64,000 nt of DNA from Bombus terrestris (taxonomy: Eukaryota; Arthropoda; Insecta; Hymenoptera; Apidae), in NCBI RefSeq assembly GCF_910591885.1, contig NC_063276.1, positions 1,674,001-1,738,000 on the forward strand, in the 5' to 3' direction. Below are positions 9,831 to 23,440 of the stretch, in pieces (within the stretch, counting starts at the first letter, position 1; each line of letters begins with the position of its first letter). The translations under genes and the position numbers were made by a program. The notes beneath the pieces are model-generated. The model made no database searches. It was given only the letters and a program-made list of their open reading frames with translations, and was not told the DNA's origin.

Positions 9831-11980
9831 CCGACCAGAAGCTTCTTCGGTCATGGAATTGACTCTTTGAGCGCTCATTGAAATAACCAAATGCGAACAA
9901 GGAAACTTCTATCCCTTGCTATCGCTCGAATCGCTCGTGCCCGTCCTAAATAACACAGAGATATCTGTTTCTTAATCAATTTTTTTAAATCGATCCTTGC
10001 GCGTCGTATATCTTGAAACGAGGAGCGCACCGGCCAAAATAGTATCCGAACGAATAAATATTGATACATATTGGACGTCGGGTTAACTCGTTTTACCGTA
10101 GTTAACAGGTCAAGTATTAACAGTACGATATCGACGTAGCGTGATCGTAGTTGGCTGGTTATCGAGGTGAAGTTGGGTCGGTTGTTCGGGAATTTCTGAA
10201 TACGGAGAGACCACAGGGGGAAAACATTGTAACTCACATTCTCTGTTCTTTTTTTTTTTTTTTTTTTTTTTATAGAGAAACAATTTTAAAGTTGAAAACG
10301 CTCTGCATCGGCGATTCCATGTTACGAAAAGTGTGTTGTTCGGCTTTGCGACTAGATGTGTATCTGATTTGTAAAGTTACTTTCTCTCCGGTTGGATATA
10401 TCTATCGATGTTCTATCGGTTACGTAACCGAACCATCGATAACAACCATTTTATGGAAACTGATGCAAACTGGTTAAAAACTTGCGGTAACGTTAAAAGG
10501 TCAAAGTCGATCGTAGCGGGCACGGTTCGTTCGACTTTTCCGAATGTTCGGGAAAACGGCAGGCCATTTTCGGCCGACTGGCCAGCGCGTCGGTGAAAAA
10601 ATCTGTTACCGGAAGCAGCCAAGAGAGAACCGGCCGCTGCCCAGAGACCAACGAACGCCGGTTTCGCCTTGTTCGTTTTTTCAGTCCGGTGGCCTGAAGT
10701 CGTGGCCAGGCAGAAAGAGCGGTACCGTTTCCTTTCGCGAACGTACACTGGCCGCATTCGAATAAACGTGCCTACGCATCCCTCCCCTCCCTTTGGCCAA
10801 TCCCCTTCCCATCGCTCGCCTCCCTCCTGCCTCGCGAGACCGATGTCCCGACGCGCAGCGTGAATTTTAATTAAAGCAATTAAGCATGCGTCCATAGGTA
10901 GTCGCATTAACCAGCGCGCGTCGCATTCATGGCTCTGCTCGTGCTCAAAAACGCGACAGCGATGTGTCACGCGACCGACAACGAAAGCCTGGACATCTGG
11001 TTGTCCGCTCTCCACCCCCGCAACCCGCCGTTTCACTCACCATTTTGCCAGAGCCACACGGTACGCGGAATCCGCGAAAAGCGTCACGCTAATTTCTGCT
11101 CCAACCTTTCTTTTAATTAGCGCTCCTCGTTAGATTACCGCTCCTCTCGAATATCGCGTCTGCCTTTTGCCAGATTTCTCTTTTAAAGGGTATTTTTTAT
11201 TTGGAAGGGTCGCGACGATCGATCGATTTCTTTCGAGAAGATTGGTATCGAAGGTCGGGGGCTGGAGCAAACGATCGTCAAAAGGGATCGTGGATTTCGT
11301 TCTGGAGTTTCTTGCGCGTGGAAAATTTTACGGACGGTTGGTTTGTCTTTTGGTGGTTCGATGGTTTCCGCGGGTTTCTATATCGTTTAATATTACCGTT
11401 TAATATTGCTCGATCTATTTGTACGATGAACCGTCATGGAAATAAAAGCAACCGTTAATTGTCGTTCCAAGACGTCTAATAATCTGTACAAAGTAGCACT
11501 TTCGACTGTACGTTTTAATCGGAGCGTACGTACATCCTACGACCATCATGTCAGAAGCGTTTCTCTTAACGAATTACATCGAGCATCGTGGAGTATTGAC
11601 AGCCGCGTTTCAAAAAGCTAAGCCAGCAGTCCCTGTGCCCCCGAGAAGAAAAAATATAAAAACGAACCTGTTCCGAAAAAAGAGAACGAAGAACTATCGT
11701 CGACCGCAACTCGCACCAATTTTTCACAACTACAAGTCCCACTAATTTTCCTCCGGCCATAATTCACCTTCCTCTCCTCGCGACCCACCACGACCCTCCT
11801 CCCACGTGCCGTTCCAACTTCCTCCAAAAAATCCAATACCCTCTCCCTGACCGGTGAAAACAAAACGAGGCAGAAAACGTCGACGAAAAAAACTATACGC
11901 GCGCACACTAGCAGATATCCACACTTACGCGGAGATATCCAGAAAGGCAGAGAGCAAAAATCCAACGCATCCTGGAATCC
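9831..11980. other. Noncoding stretch of mixed composition
   Basis: No exon is supported. It contains a 23-base poly-T run at 10249-10271 and moderately GC-rich DNA from 10500 to 11100. The 207-codon minus-strand frame at 10413-11036 has no recognisable domain. Confidence 0.5.
10249..10271. repeat. Poly-T homopolymer, 23 bases
   Basis: This is an uninterrupted T run, the longest homopolymer noticed in the window. Seen from the other strand it is a poly-A stretch, but no target-site duplication or retrotransposon body was recognised next to it. Confidence 0.85.
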
Positions 11981-14900
11981 ATGTGTATACGTTCAGGTTC
12001 TCTCTCTATCTATCCCCCCCCTCCTGTATATAGGTATCCGTATGTGTAGAACAGGCGAGCGAGTTTCCTTGCCATGCTGCGCTGCGCTGGCGGGCACGCG
12101 ATCGAAAAGCGGCGGGCGTGGTGCGTTAAGTTCGAGGGTTTTCTGTGGATCGGTGCTCGGTTTGATGGCTAGGGTTGGGCGGTAGCCACAAGTGTCTGCC
12201 GGAGCGCCCTCTCTCATTAATTCTCCACCCTTGTTGCTTGTTAAGGTAGGGGTGGCTTGCCCCTGCCCTCTGGCACTCGCGCCACGACCCACCCACCCCC
12301 ACGTACTTGCTTCTCCGGGCCAACTCACTTTACTCTCGCCGGTGCGGCGGGAGGGTGGAAATGCTTTCTCGAGTGCGGCTGGAAGCCGGCGAAAGAGGGT
12401 GAGGCGCAGACAGAGAGAGGATAGAAACGTGCCAAGGGTGAGAGGCAGCCTGCTCGTCGCGAGAGCGAGACAGGCAGGGTGAAACAGCCATCGGGAAAGA
12501 TGGAACGAGGGACGAGGAAAGAAATGGATGGTGGGGCGCGTGCGACGAGGAGAAAAACCTGGGTGAGAAAAATAGAGGGGAACGGTAGGCGATAGAGAGG
12601 AACGACATGGCTAGGAGAGCGAAGGAGAGAGAAAGAGCGGGACGGAGAGAGGATCGACGAGGGTTCAAGCGGCGAGACATCGGAATTGCGGTCGCCGCAG
12701 CCGCGATACATATATTATGTACACCCGTTAAGTGGCCGATGCAAATCGAACGTCACAGGCGGACGGTGGGCGTGCACGTGACTGTAAACGAGCCGATTAG
12801 CACGTCGTTTCTCTTATTCGACGCCTTTTCCACTGTGCCGTCGATAGCGGAACCGGGCCGCAGGCAGATTGCAATTTATGGGGAATTTTCCTCTTTTTGT
12901 CAGCCGGCAGGGGACTTCTCCCTCGCATGTGGCGAGACCTCGAGATACGGGGCCCGTTTATGGGGTAGTTAGCCTGTTTATGGCGACGGGTTTTCGGTTA
13001 TTGGGATATTGGAATCGTTTAGAAGGACGTCGAATTGGATTAAAATAACAAAGTTATACCTGGTTTTAGGAAGCGTTTATCTTTAATTTTTCGTTTTTCA
13101 TCGATATCGATGTTTTACATCGATCGGCTAGTCAAATTAATTTATTTTTACGTAGCGGTAAATTTCGCAGCTCGTGCAATGGTATGTGAAATGCCAGTCG
13201 TCCATAATATACTAAACATTATACGAGATAATTTACACGTCGTTTGTCCAATTCAACGTTAACGTTTAGCACAGAGGAGGGATACGAATCTACGAAAAAT
13301 AATGTAATTTCTGTTACAAAGAGAAGACCCGCAAAATATCCATACAGCATATGTCCAATTTCGTTAACAACGTACAAACTTACAACTTAACGTTTTTCGT
13401 GAAAGGAGACCAAGAATATGAAAAAACGGACGCAAGCCGAGTACAGTTAACCGGGCGATATCAAATTTTCAGCAGTTTGCAACAGACCACGCGCCATTTA
13501 TTTATCTTCGAACCGAACCGAAGCCGCGCGACCGGAGCAATTTTCCCCTTCGCTTCGTTTGGCCGTCGAAAATTGCGTTTCCTTTTTTTTCTTTGGCGAG
13601 AGAGGAAAAACACGTGTACATGGAACACGAGAGGGGCCCCGAGTTTCGGACCCCTGTCCACAGCCCGGGTCGACCGTCCACTTGATCGTTTGGTTCCCCT
13701 CGGTGCCCTCCGCCAACATACGGTATCCCGCCGCTAGCGTCCCCCTATCTCTTGGCATTTTTTTGTATCGTTGCACGCGCTCTGCCTGGATCCCTGGGCG
13801 TCTGTCATTCCGCCCCATCTCTCGTTCTTTCTCTCTCTTTTTCCCCGAAGCCCTTCGTGGTGCGGCGAGGGCAAATTTACGAGGAAAGAGGGTGGCTCGC
13901 TGGCGTGAGCGTGTAGCGTGTTCGTGTGAGAGAGTCGAGGGGGATGAGGCGGAAAGCGGAGGAACAGAGAGCTGTGCGTTGAATTAATTCGCGCTTCGCT
14001 GAAGGTCTCTCGTTCGAAATTCCCTCTTCCCGCCTCCTCTCCATGTTTCCTGCCCCACGGCCGCCCCCGTATCCTCTCTCTTGGGCTGGCTCGTTTCCCG
14101 ATCCTCCGTATCGGCGGCATGGGTCCTGCGAGAGTATCACGGCTGAAATCGTTACTCGTTCGGCTAAATACCACGAAAAGGCTCCGCGATGCAAACGAAC
14201 CGTTCGGGAATCGGGCTCGTCGAATCGTTCGGCCGCGAATTAAAGATATCCCCTTTCCTACTCCCATGGGTGTACCCTCTGCTGCTATACCGTACGGTGG
14301 TTCATCGTTTTCCTCCTCGTTCTTCGTATCGTTCCTCGTTTAACCCTGTACAACCGGATTTTTCTTTGTTCTTGTCAGAAAGATAAATTACGATTATCGA
14401 TTACCATTTTTCAGTCTGATAGAAGAGCTAACGATAATTTGCCGAGGACGCGATAACGATAAAAAAAAAAAAAAAAATAGTATCCGAAGGGTCCCATAAT
14501 TACGATTGGAAAAGCATATCTGTTTTATTTTATTAAAAAACACTTGCTCGCGGACCAACATTCGTACACTATTAACGTCGGTAAGCGTTCTTAAGCATTG
14601 CTCGGTCTCTTCTCTTTGACCTCCTCCCGTCAACTTCCCTTCGCTACTCATCTTTTTTCTGCTTTCTCTCCGGGCCTTATTTCATCCCCGCCACCGCCTT
14701 AGCCTTCCTGGATCGTCTTCTCGCTCCTTCTTTGGTCCCACTCGAGCCCGTCTTTCTCGTCTCCTCGCCCCCCCTCCATTGATATTCCTTTTTTAATCCT
14801 CCGCTTCTTTTGCTCCTTTTCAGGGCCTTCTTTCGCCCGTTCCTTTCCCTTCCCTTTGCTTCAGCCTCGACTCCCACAGCTTTCTTCTCCGGTCGAGCTC

Positions 14901-15300
14901 CTCCTTGTCCTCGTCGTTCTTTCCTCGATCCCCTCGGGTCTCTTCTTCGGCCTTTCGTGACTCCACCGTACCTCCTCGTCCCTCTTGCGCGCGTACACTT
15001 TACCCGACCATACATATAACTGTCGCTCCCCTCGAAGAATTACCTCGGGGATAGACGTCCGGTCGGGCGAGTTCCACCAGAGGACTGGTCCCGTCCCGGC
15101 GGTCTCTCCTTCTTCCTCGTGGCTCTCTCGGAATCCTGTTATCGTGCCGGCTATCTTCCCTGAGTCGAGTCACCCGACCCGACCCGACCCGCGGAATGCC
15201 TAGAATTAAGCCTTTTTCGGGACACGCGATGCGTGTTTCTGAAACCGGCCGATTCGGTAGTACGGTGCGTATCTCGTTTGGAAAACGAGCAATGGTGGCA
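11981..15300. other. GC-rich noncoding block
   Basis: A purine-rich tract runs from about 12370 to 12660 and a pyrimidine-rich tract from 14630 to 14985. Between them lie an AT-rich patch (12980-13450) with the palindrome CATCGATATCGATG at 13099-13112, and poly-A at 14461-14477. A CCCGA array sits at 15173-15190. Open frames of 100-180 codons occur on both strands but carry no domain signature. Confidence 0.45.
15173..15190. repeat. Short CCCGA tandem repeat
   Basis: Three CCCGA units in a row are followed by CCC. The array is short and of no evident function. Confidence 0.65.
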
Positions 15301-18300
15301 GTTGAAGGTCCAAGGAGAAGCAGTCGGGAGATCGATTTGTGATATGGAACTCACGGCGACGCCTGCTTTCTACCTGCCTTGTGTCGCTTTCTACCGTGTT
15401 TGTGTAATTATTCGAAGAATTTGAAATAACGTCAAGAAGCTAGCGAAATCAAATTGCGAAGAAAAGCAGCGATCAATACATTTTATGCGATTTTATGCGA
15501 TCCAATATAATAATCGTACGCGTAATCCGCAAGAGTCGAAACATTTATTGTATAATCGAGTGACGCGTGTTTAACGTTTCGTTAAAAACCTCGACACGAT
15601 ATCATACACTTTAAAACATCGAATGAGACTTGATTAAGACGAGAGGAATTAATTTAAACGACGATCGATGACGCTGGAGAAGATAAGAGAAGCATCTTCG
15701 TATCGATTTTGTCGACAAACGGTTCCTCTTTGTGTCAAAGGAATATTTGTTTGTCGGATAGAAGGGGCACTGAAACGATTCCGGAAGATGCGTACAGACT
15801 GGATAAAAACTTGTAGATACGAATCACCCGAGTCTCTGACCACCCACATTCGAGGCTATTTGTTATTTTCGACGAAATTCGGAGAACGACAAAAATTCCA
15901 TTAACGCTTATCAAAGCCATTTGAAAGCCGATAAGACGCCGCACCCACCGCCACTTCCGAATACCTGACTTTGGTTAACGTATTTCCTGACATGAGAAAC
16001 GATTTAACGAGGTATGTAACGGGATTGGTTGCAGTGACTTCTTGCGTTCGCAGATTTCGCTGGAATAGTAGCAGAGTGTCATCGATTAATAACTTCTCCT
16101 TTGTGCGAATTTGTTTACTGCACTTTGCCGCTATGTTTCTATAAACGAAGAAACGAAGAATAACGAGAAGATCGATAAAATTTATACTAATTATCTGCAC
16201 GAACGAAAATCATGATATCAAAAAATATTTCCTTCCATCCGCGTGACTCTGTTAATAAACTCGTGGGACAAATGCGCAGCGCGTTCAGTTTCAATCTGAT
16301 AACCCAAAATCTGCATAAAATATACCATCCCGTTAAGTACACGGGACGTATCTTGAACAATAAACATCAACTGAAATTCCAGATTTGTTAGCCGCGGTAA
16401 TTAAAAACGCCAGTCTCTTAAACATTTTGTTGCGAATAAAACGATATTCTTCGAAAGGCAATTGCGACTAAACGAAACTCTCCTAGTCTTTTCCTTACTT
16501 TATTTGTGCGATCGAAACATTATACGCGTGTAATATCATTTGAAAAAATAAAAGCAGTTTTGTTTTTCTATCCTTAAGAAGAGAGACATACTTTGCTACA
16601 TGCGGTGAATTTTTACCACCAAAATCATCAAATATCTAAACTAAAAAATAGCGATGACGCGACACGACGATTGCTACGAACTCCGCCTATGATTTTTTGA
16701 ATTCTAATTAACTTGCTTCGGGGGGCGGGGGGAGAAGTTTCGTGGAATAAAAGCTCGCCAGTTTTCCCGGGCACGTCCGCTTATCACTCGGGCCACCGTG
16801 GATGAATCGATGCCACTTATTTCAATATTTCATCGTTGCCGCCCTCTCGTGCGATAACCGTATTCTCGACGGTCCTTTTTGTGCCAGCATTACGCGCCAC
16901 GGAGCTTCGAAATTACGTAATTCGAGCGGCAGCTAGACTTTTAAAGGACGTCGCGACGCGTCTATGGCGGAATCGTTGGAAATTATGGCCGTGATGCACC
17001 GGTTGAAAGCGTAAACACGCGGCGTTGGTCCGCGCCGCGGATGAATGGACGGCGTAAAGCCTCTATTATTAGCAGATGGTAGATTACATCGATCCTCTTT
17101 TCTTCTTTTTCATTCCTGTCGCTCGGCCCCTTTATCCGCGTTCCCCTCGTCGATGCACTTGGATAGTGCCCCTCCAGTGCATCCCTTCCGCAGTTTATGC
17201 TCCCTACAAGGGCGTCGTCGCGCTGCCAATTACTACGCGCGACGTGCGATCCGTTGCGCTCTGCTAATTAATTTCTGCCGCTGCGGCCGGAAGCTGCTCG
17301 CAGCAGATACCCGACCGTCGCCGTTAAGCGTTGTCGATATGTATAGTTCCATTTTCCCTCCACCCTCCATTTTCTTTCAGGTCAATGCCGTTTAGTATTT
17401 GAAATTTATCACGATATTAAAGATTTGAAAGACGTTGATTTCTGTTGTGTTATTTCAAGATTAAGGTTACTCCACTAGGAAGGAAAGTGGAGCTGATTTC
17501 CTATTGCAGCAGCTCGTCCAACTTTTGCGTCCGACTTAGATATAAAACGATAATCTAGCTATTCAGAAACCGCATTGATCAACTTCGTAAACTGATAAGC
17601 GGGAGAAAAAGTGATAATGATGCGAACGCTATTTCTTAAACTCACTTTGCAATCTTCCATCGCTTGTGTCAGTTTTTTCTAATAAATGAACTCATGGAAG
17701 CAAGTAGTTTGTTTTTTCTTACGAAAAGAATCGACCTACAACCTCCATGAAATCCAACGCAATAATACAGATACAGTGTAATCACTTGCATCGTGTTTGC
17801 CACACTTCTATCTCGTTCTCTGTTAAACACACATAATCACTGTCCATCGATGTTCCACGAACGTTTCCAACACAAACGATTCAAACGAAATTAGCGGTAC
17901 CAGCATCGAACGATTCTCCAGAACGCTATCAAACGAAGGCGTGAACGGGCCAAAAAACTGGTATCGCGTGAACGACTGAAATACGGTTTTACAATTCGAA
18001 TTATCCGGCGTGATCGGCGGACGAAAACGTCACGGCCGCTCGACCCGGTTAGACGCGATAATCGATAATCATACCTGGCTGAACGCGCGCCAAACTGGCA
18101 CCTCGGTCGACCGTTGAAAATCAATGACGATGCATCGGTCGTTTTGTCTTTTACGATTGCTAATCACCGTGCGCCAGCCAGCTAGCCAGCCAGCTATCGT
18201 CGACGCGTTTAATAATTAATCGCGATCGTTCCGTCGCCGGAAAATTCCCCGATCCTGTGGAAATTAGCGCGACGGCTCCACGGGATCTACGAGCCCCAGC

Positions 18301-21300
18301 CATGGAACGCGGTGCAATTAGCCACGCTGTGAACTACCGAATTACGAACAAAGCTGCTCCGTTCGTGTCGCTATGCTCCGTCAAGCTGCTTTTTTTTCGT
18401 GAACTATATTCAAACTTATTTGTCTGTCACCTTTGCCAGTTTTTCTACTGGTTGCGTGAAAAAGGAAATTTTGCGAGAAGAATCATGGAAATTATGCTTG
18501 AGTGTATAAACGAGTAGTTTCTACGAAAGATTTGTAGATGAGTGTGTTAAGTACCGATGAATTGTCGAGGTGTGATTACGGCAAAGAAAAATATCAGATT
18601 ATACCTTAAAATATTAGCGTACACCGAAATGTTATTTATTCTATAAAAGTTTGTACGTTAACAGTTGAATCTGAATTTTCGGAGAAATTTAAATATCACT
18701 GTGAATTTGGTTTCTAAAAAATTGTTCAGGTCCGCGGAATACTCTAAATATTATTACAAATTTGTGAGGAACCTACAGGTTTTTTAGAAGTTTAGATTAA
18801 AGGAACGAAAGAGGAGAGCGTGTGTAGGAAACGTGGCGATGGTTGATGGGTCGAATACGTCGTGAATAGAGAATGTGTAGGCGGACAGAGCCGTGGGTGC
18901 CGATTCCGATGGTGACTGCAGTAGTCTCGGGGATCATTCAAAATTCAAAGGGTACTCTCATCGAGCGGATCCAGTCGCAACTCCCGCGCGTGATACGCAA
19001 AAATTTTTGGATCCTTCGTGTCCAGGCACCGGGCTCATGTATTTTTTCTTGTTTACAGACCATCCACCTTATATTTTCGATGAAAGAACTTGCAAAGTTG
19101 TTACCTCGTGGGTCTTTCATCGCATCAGGCCACTGTGTCGATTTTGGCAACGAGAAATTCACGAGAATTGAAATTGTTAAATTGTGTTATTTCTTTTTTT
19201 TTAACAAAATCAAGCCGAACTTTATACATCTACTCACTGAGATTCGCACTCTCAAATTCTTTTTAACGTTGCAATCCGAGTCCGAAATTAATGCGTCGTG
19301 GTGCCAGTTTACAATACGACGTACGACTTTCGTTTCAGAGCCTTTGAGAACTTCCACGGGAGGCAAGATGACCCGTAACCGTTGGAAAAAGTTCGTTGAT
19401 GATCTATTGACCTTGGTTGCGAAATCAAGATTCGGTTACTCGTGCTGGACCACGCAGCATCCCCGAACTGGATTGGGTAGTTTTCATCAGTAGGGTCACT
19501 GTTCCCACCCTTTGGATTCGGATACGAGGGATGAAATCTCTGGAGAGTAATGGGAGCTGTTTTTTTTATTAAAGGCTGAGCAGTGACAATGCCTGTCGGA
19601 TGCGATGATCTCCTTTAATGCGAAGTTTTTAGCGATTAGAAGGTTGTCCGTGTATTTCATTCGATCGAAGTTTCGTCAATGATTGGTCGTTTTAATGTTG
19701 GAATTTGACGTTTCTCGTATTATTGAAGAGATTAAAGAGAAAAAGGAGAAGCAGATAATAAGGAGAAGAACGAGAAATTTACATTTTTAGTGATTTTATG
19801 ATGCATAGGCCACTCGCTTGGTAATAACTGGGGTTACACTCCAGTCTTAGGTTTAAGCTTTTGTTTAAATTATATCAAATTGTCCTATATGTTTGCAGTA
19901 ATTATCAATGCAAGTTTTAGAAGAACAGTTTGAATCATAAATATCGTGCGTCGTAATTGCGACGGATTGCGTTCAGCTATTTAATTTTAGAATATTTACT
20001 TTCATTTTGTACTCCATTTTATTCTTCAAAATATTTAAGATTATTAATGATGTTTATCGCGTAGAAAGTAAATGCAGCTATGATGCTACAATATCATCCC
20101 TTTAATGTTATTTGTATTTTTTCAGAGGATAAGCATTTTTGTGAATACTAAAGCACGAGATCTAAGAAACTGTGTATAGTATGCATTAGACGACGTCTAT
20201 AATTCATCACTTATCTTTTGAAAGTATTATGTTGGAGGATAGAAGGATGCGCTTCTTTTAAAAAATGAGAGGAACTAAGAGGCGTAGTTTTATTACTAAA
20301 AAATATCATGTATTGTTTATTAAAACAGGATTCAATCTATGTATAAAAATTGTTCTTCGAAATATTCCGAGAAATGATTTCGAAAATTATTTCGAATACA
20401 ACATCGATCTGTATGAATAAACGTAAACAGTTGTAAAATATGATCCGATGCCCGGTAATAGTCTCGGTGTAGTTAAACAAGGAATGAAGATGACGAAAGA
20501 GATCATGGATTCCTAATTCTGTGGGCTACGGTACTCGTGCTAGGTGGTGAGAGCGTCATTAGAGTTCTCGAAGAGAGCCATCGTGCAAGTATTTTGAAGG
20601 GTTGTACGCTGCTCGTGCAAGAGACTCGGCGACGGTGAAGAGCTTACAGCGGTGAATTTTTCAAAAATTGTTCCGAGGTTGCCTCTGTCAAGAAACTGGA
20701 ACCGTTCTTCTTATGAAATTATTTAAAAAGCAAACGCAAGACTAACGCGTACGTATCTTTTACAGCTTTAACTTCTCGCTCGCGAGGTTGGTCAGAGTAT
20801 AGAAAATTAATCCATCGAATAAATGATCGTGCTTATAATTCTTTCTTTTGCATTACATTCGGATATCAAAGGGTTTTCAGACGCTAAAACTCTAAAACTG
20901 TAACTCGCAGTTACTCGAAATCGTCGCGAAAGATTACCGCAGTTACCGGTATCTCTGTGTTCCAGAAGCGTGCTACCGAAATCGTCGGGAAACACGAGAA
21001 TCGGAAAGAAAAGTAAAAACTTGAAACGCCGCCAGCGATATCCCTGCCACGGTTTAGTTTATAATAGCTTAACACGGCAGGCAACGCACGTATGCTTTCG
21101 ATACTAGAATGACCGGGAGGAAACCCTTATATTAATTAGAGCAGTTAAGGGCAACTATCCCCTTCACGGTGGTTAATGTGCTTTGCCTGATTCGACCCCC
21201 TAACGGGATTACAGAACGTGCGCGCGAGGTTTTGGCGTTGCTATGCAATCCTACCCGGTACACAGCGTGCTCGCGCGCGCACACACGCCTTTCAACTCCC

Positions 21301-22590
21301 TATCCCTGTCCATGTTCACCCCAATTCGCTTGTATCCACACGGATACGACTGGCTCCGGTATTCGATTGGCTTTCGGTCTCCGGTGTTGGTAGAGGGCTG
21401 CAGGAGGCCGCCGCCTCGGGGATTTAAGATCTGATTTCAAATTATACCTTGGAATGGACCGGTCGATTTATCTCCGAGGAGTCGCTGCAATTATGCATGG
21501 CTTGACAGTTTCGGTCGCAGGCAAATTAACTCGCTGCTGGTGAGAAGTGTGTCGCTACCTCCTCTCTCTTCTCTCTTTGTCTCTTTTTCCTTTCACCAGA
21601 GTACCTTGAATTATTATTTTTGCCAGAGAGTTAGAAAATTTGAGTTTGGAGAATCGGAGCAATTTTATTTCGAGACCAGGAATTTCGATGGTTTTACAAA
21701 TCGTCGTTAAGAAATGTTAGGATTGTAAAAATTTTGTAAATACTCGAACCATCACAATAGTGGATAATCGAGGTACATATATGTTTCTGATTTATTATTA
21801 CCGACTCTTCTTTACTATTGGTTTCAAGGATTCTAGAAATTTTACAATTTGCGTCCCGATGTATTTCGGTTTATCCATGCATCCTTGATCGCCATTTTTG
21901 AAGCAAGAGAATGGAATAAGAGAACGGTCGGTGTAACGGGTTTGATAACGCTGTACAAAGGTGGATTATCTTTATTGTTTAGCCCTCCTGGTTCTTAGCT
22001 CGTATGAGAGGAGTAGCAAGTGCCTGTGGTTAGTTTGTGCAATGTGCAGGCAAAGGAATGTTTAATTTATCAGATATCGTTTACAAAGAGAGCCGGCATT
22101 TATATACATGGCTGATAAAAGTTCTCCGCTAAATTGTAATTCTAAAGATGATTTTAAAGATTTTTTTTATTTCGCTTATATATTACTACAATTGCCAAAT
22201 ATAATTCCAAAAAAATTCGATAAGACGACATTTCGAAAGCCATGGAAACTAGAGCATAGCGTTCTCTCAAAAATGCAAAAGAATTTTAATTACTAAAAAA
22301 CAGTTCGTATTTGTCGGTCTAACGAATACTATTAATTACAAAAATTTCTTTCCTTTTTAGCTTCTTCTTAGGCGATAAAGCGAAGAAAACACGTAAAAGA
22401 ACGCGTCTGATTAATTACGACCATAGGCAAGGGAAGAGGGGAAACCTAAACGATGAGAGTGGTTAGCGAAGAACGACTCCGAAGAGGTAATTATTTCGGT
22501 CCCGATGATCGTTCTTTCTTCGCAGTTTTCTACACCGAAATACCGACGTATGTATATTGGAATGTATAATCGAGTGACAGGCGACGTGCG
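15301..22590. other. Mostly AT-rich noncoding stretch
   Basis: No coding exon is supported. A moderately GC-rich patch at 16720-17340 ends at a good-looking 3' splice motif (TTTTCTTTCAG at about 17380) that leads into no open frame. A 206-codon plus-strand frame at 18873-19493 and an overlapping 92-codon frame at 18893-19171 are the most protein-like in the region but match nothing I recognise. CCAG/CTAG-type short repeats occur near 18173-18197. Confidence 0.4.
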
Positions 22591-22601
22591 CGTGGCAGCG
22601 C

Positions 22602-22700
22602 TTAATAAAGCAGCCAATAATGCGACTGATATGTCGCACCCGGAGGCGCGATGGCGGTCCCGATGCCAAAATCCGTAATTACATCTTCGTCCCGATGATG
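22602..22700. promoter_or_regulatory. Duplicated two-block module, copy A (putative cis-regulatory element)
   Basis: Block 1 (22602-22636) contains GCAGCCAATAATGCGA and block 2 (22673-22688) is CCGTAATTACATCTTC, with ATGATG six bases further on. Both recur almost unchanged 1.3 kb downstream in copy B while the DNA between and around has diverged. GTAATTAC holds a homeodomain-type TAATTA core, and block 1 has a CCAAT-like core. This pattern fits a duplicated protein-binding module. Read on the minus strand both copies keep an open frame ending SHYWL-x-Y-stop, so a coding origin is not fully excluded. Confidence 0.45.
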
Positions 22701-23188
22701 ACAAATGTCCGTCGACCCGTATATATCGATGATCCGGCTTCCACTTTTACGGAAACAGAAACATCGGGGACATTCATCACGCGTCTCAGATGAAAAACCA
22801 TGCGTTGCACTTTCCCGGATGGCGTACGGGTAGAAGAATCGAGGTTTTCGCCGGTTTTGCCACAGACCGGACATGACGTATGTCTAATACTTTGGTGGTT
22901 TTGGTTTTTAGAATATCTTTGAAAATATATTTGTGGAACTTTAGATATTTTGGTCGTTGTATATGCGTAAAGTATTGATGGATTTGTTTTAAACGATTTA
23001 CTATATCTAATTATTATCATATTTTTATCGTCGAATAGCTCTTTTGCAAAATTTTAAATTATATTACCTTGTTTTCTTCTAGTTTTACAAGTAGAGGCTT
23101 CGAATCGCCTATTGGCATATTTAATTGTTGGAAGTGTCAACTTTTCAAATAACTACAACAGATGCAATTCTTATGTACGGTAACCTCG

Positions 23189-23440
23189 TCCAATTCGAAC
23201 TCCTCCAGATTCTCCATGCGAACGTAGAAACATCCGATTCCGAAGATTCAACTCTTTTTTCAATTGCATTCAACCGTTTTTCCCCGTGGACGGAAACGGC
23301 CACGCTGTATGAAATCCACCACTTTAACCAATCCTAACTTCTTCCAATTTTCCCCATGGACTGTAACGAAACTACTTTTTAGGCCCCGTTGGCTTATCCA
23401 ATTCCAACTTCTCCCAATTTCTTTCTTGGACTCGATACCG
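23189..23440 (+). repeat. Degenerate tandem repeat, period about 67-71 bases
   Basis: The motif CCAATTC-AACT-CTCC-followed by TTCTCC or TTTTCCCC and ATGGAC recurs at about 23189, 23256, 23326 and 23397. A fifth relic lies near 23672 (CCAATTCAAAGTTTCCCC). The copies are diverged, which indicates an old minisatellite. It sits between the two copies of the duplicated module. Confidence 0.5.

Noticed and set aside
12203..12212. CTCF-like core AGCGCCCTCT
   Set aside because: Only the core matches; the following bases do not fit the consensus, and a ten-base match is expected by chance in GC-rich DNA of this length.
18873..19493. 206-codon plus-strand frame as a gene
   Set aside because: No recognisable family, no clear start context, and another open phase overlaps it. 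It is kept only as a weak exon question in the findings.
20531..20540. Ten-base match to the middle of miR-252 (GTACTCGTGC)
   Set aside because: The seed and 3' part differ and no precursor hairpin is visible.
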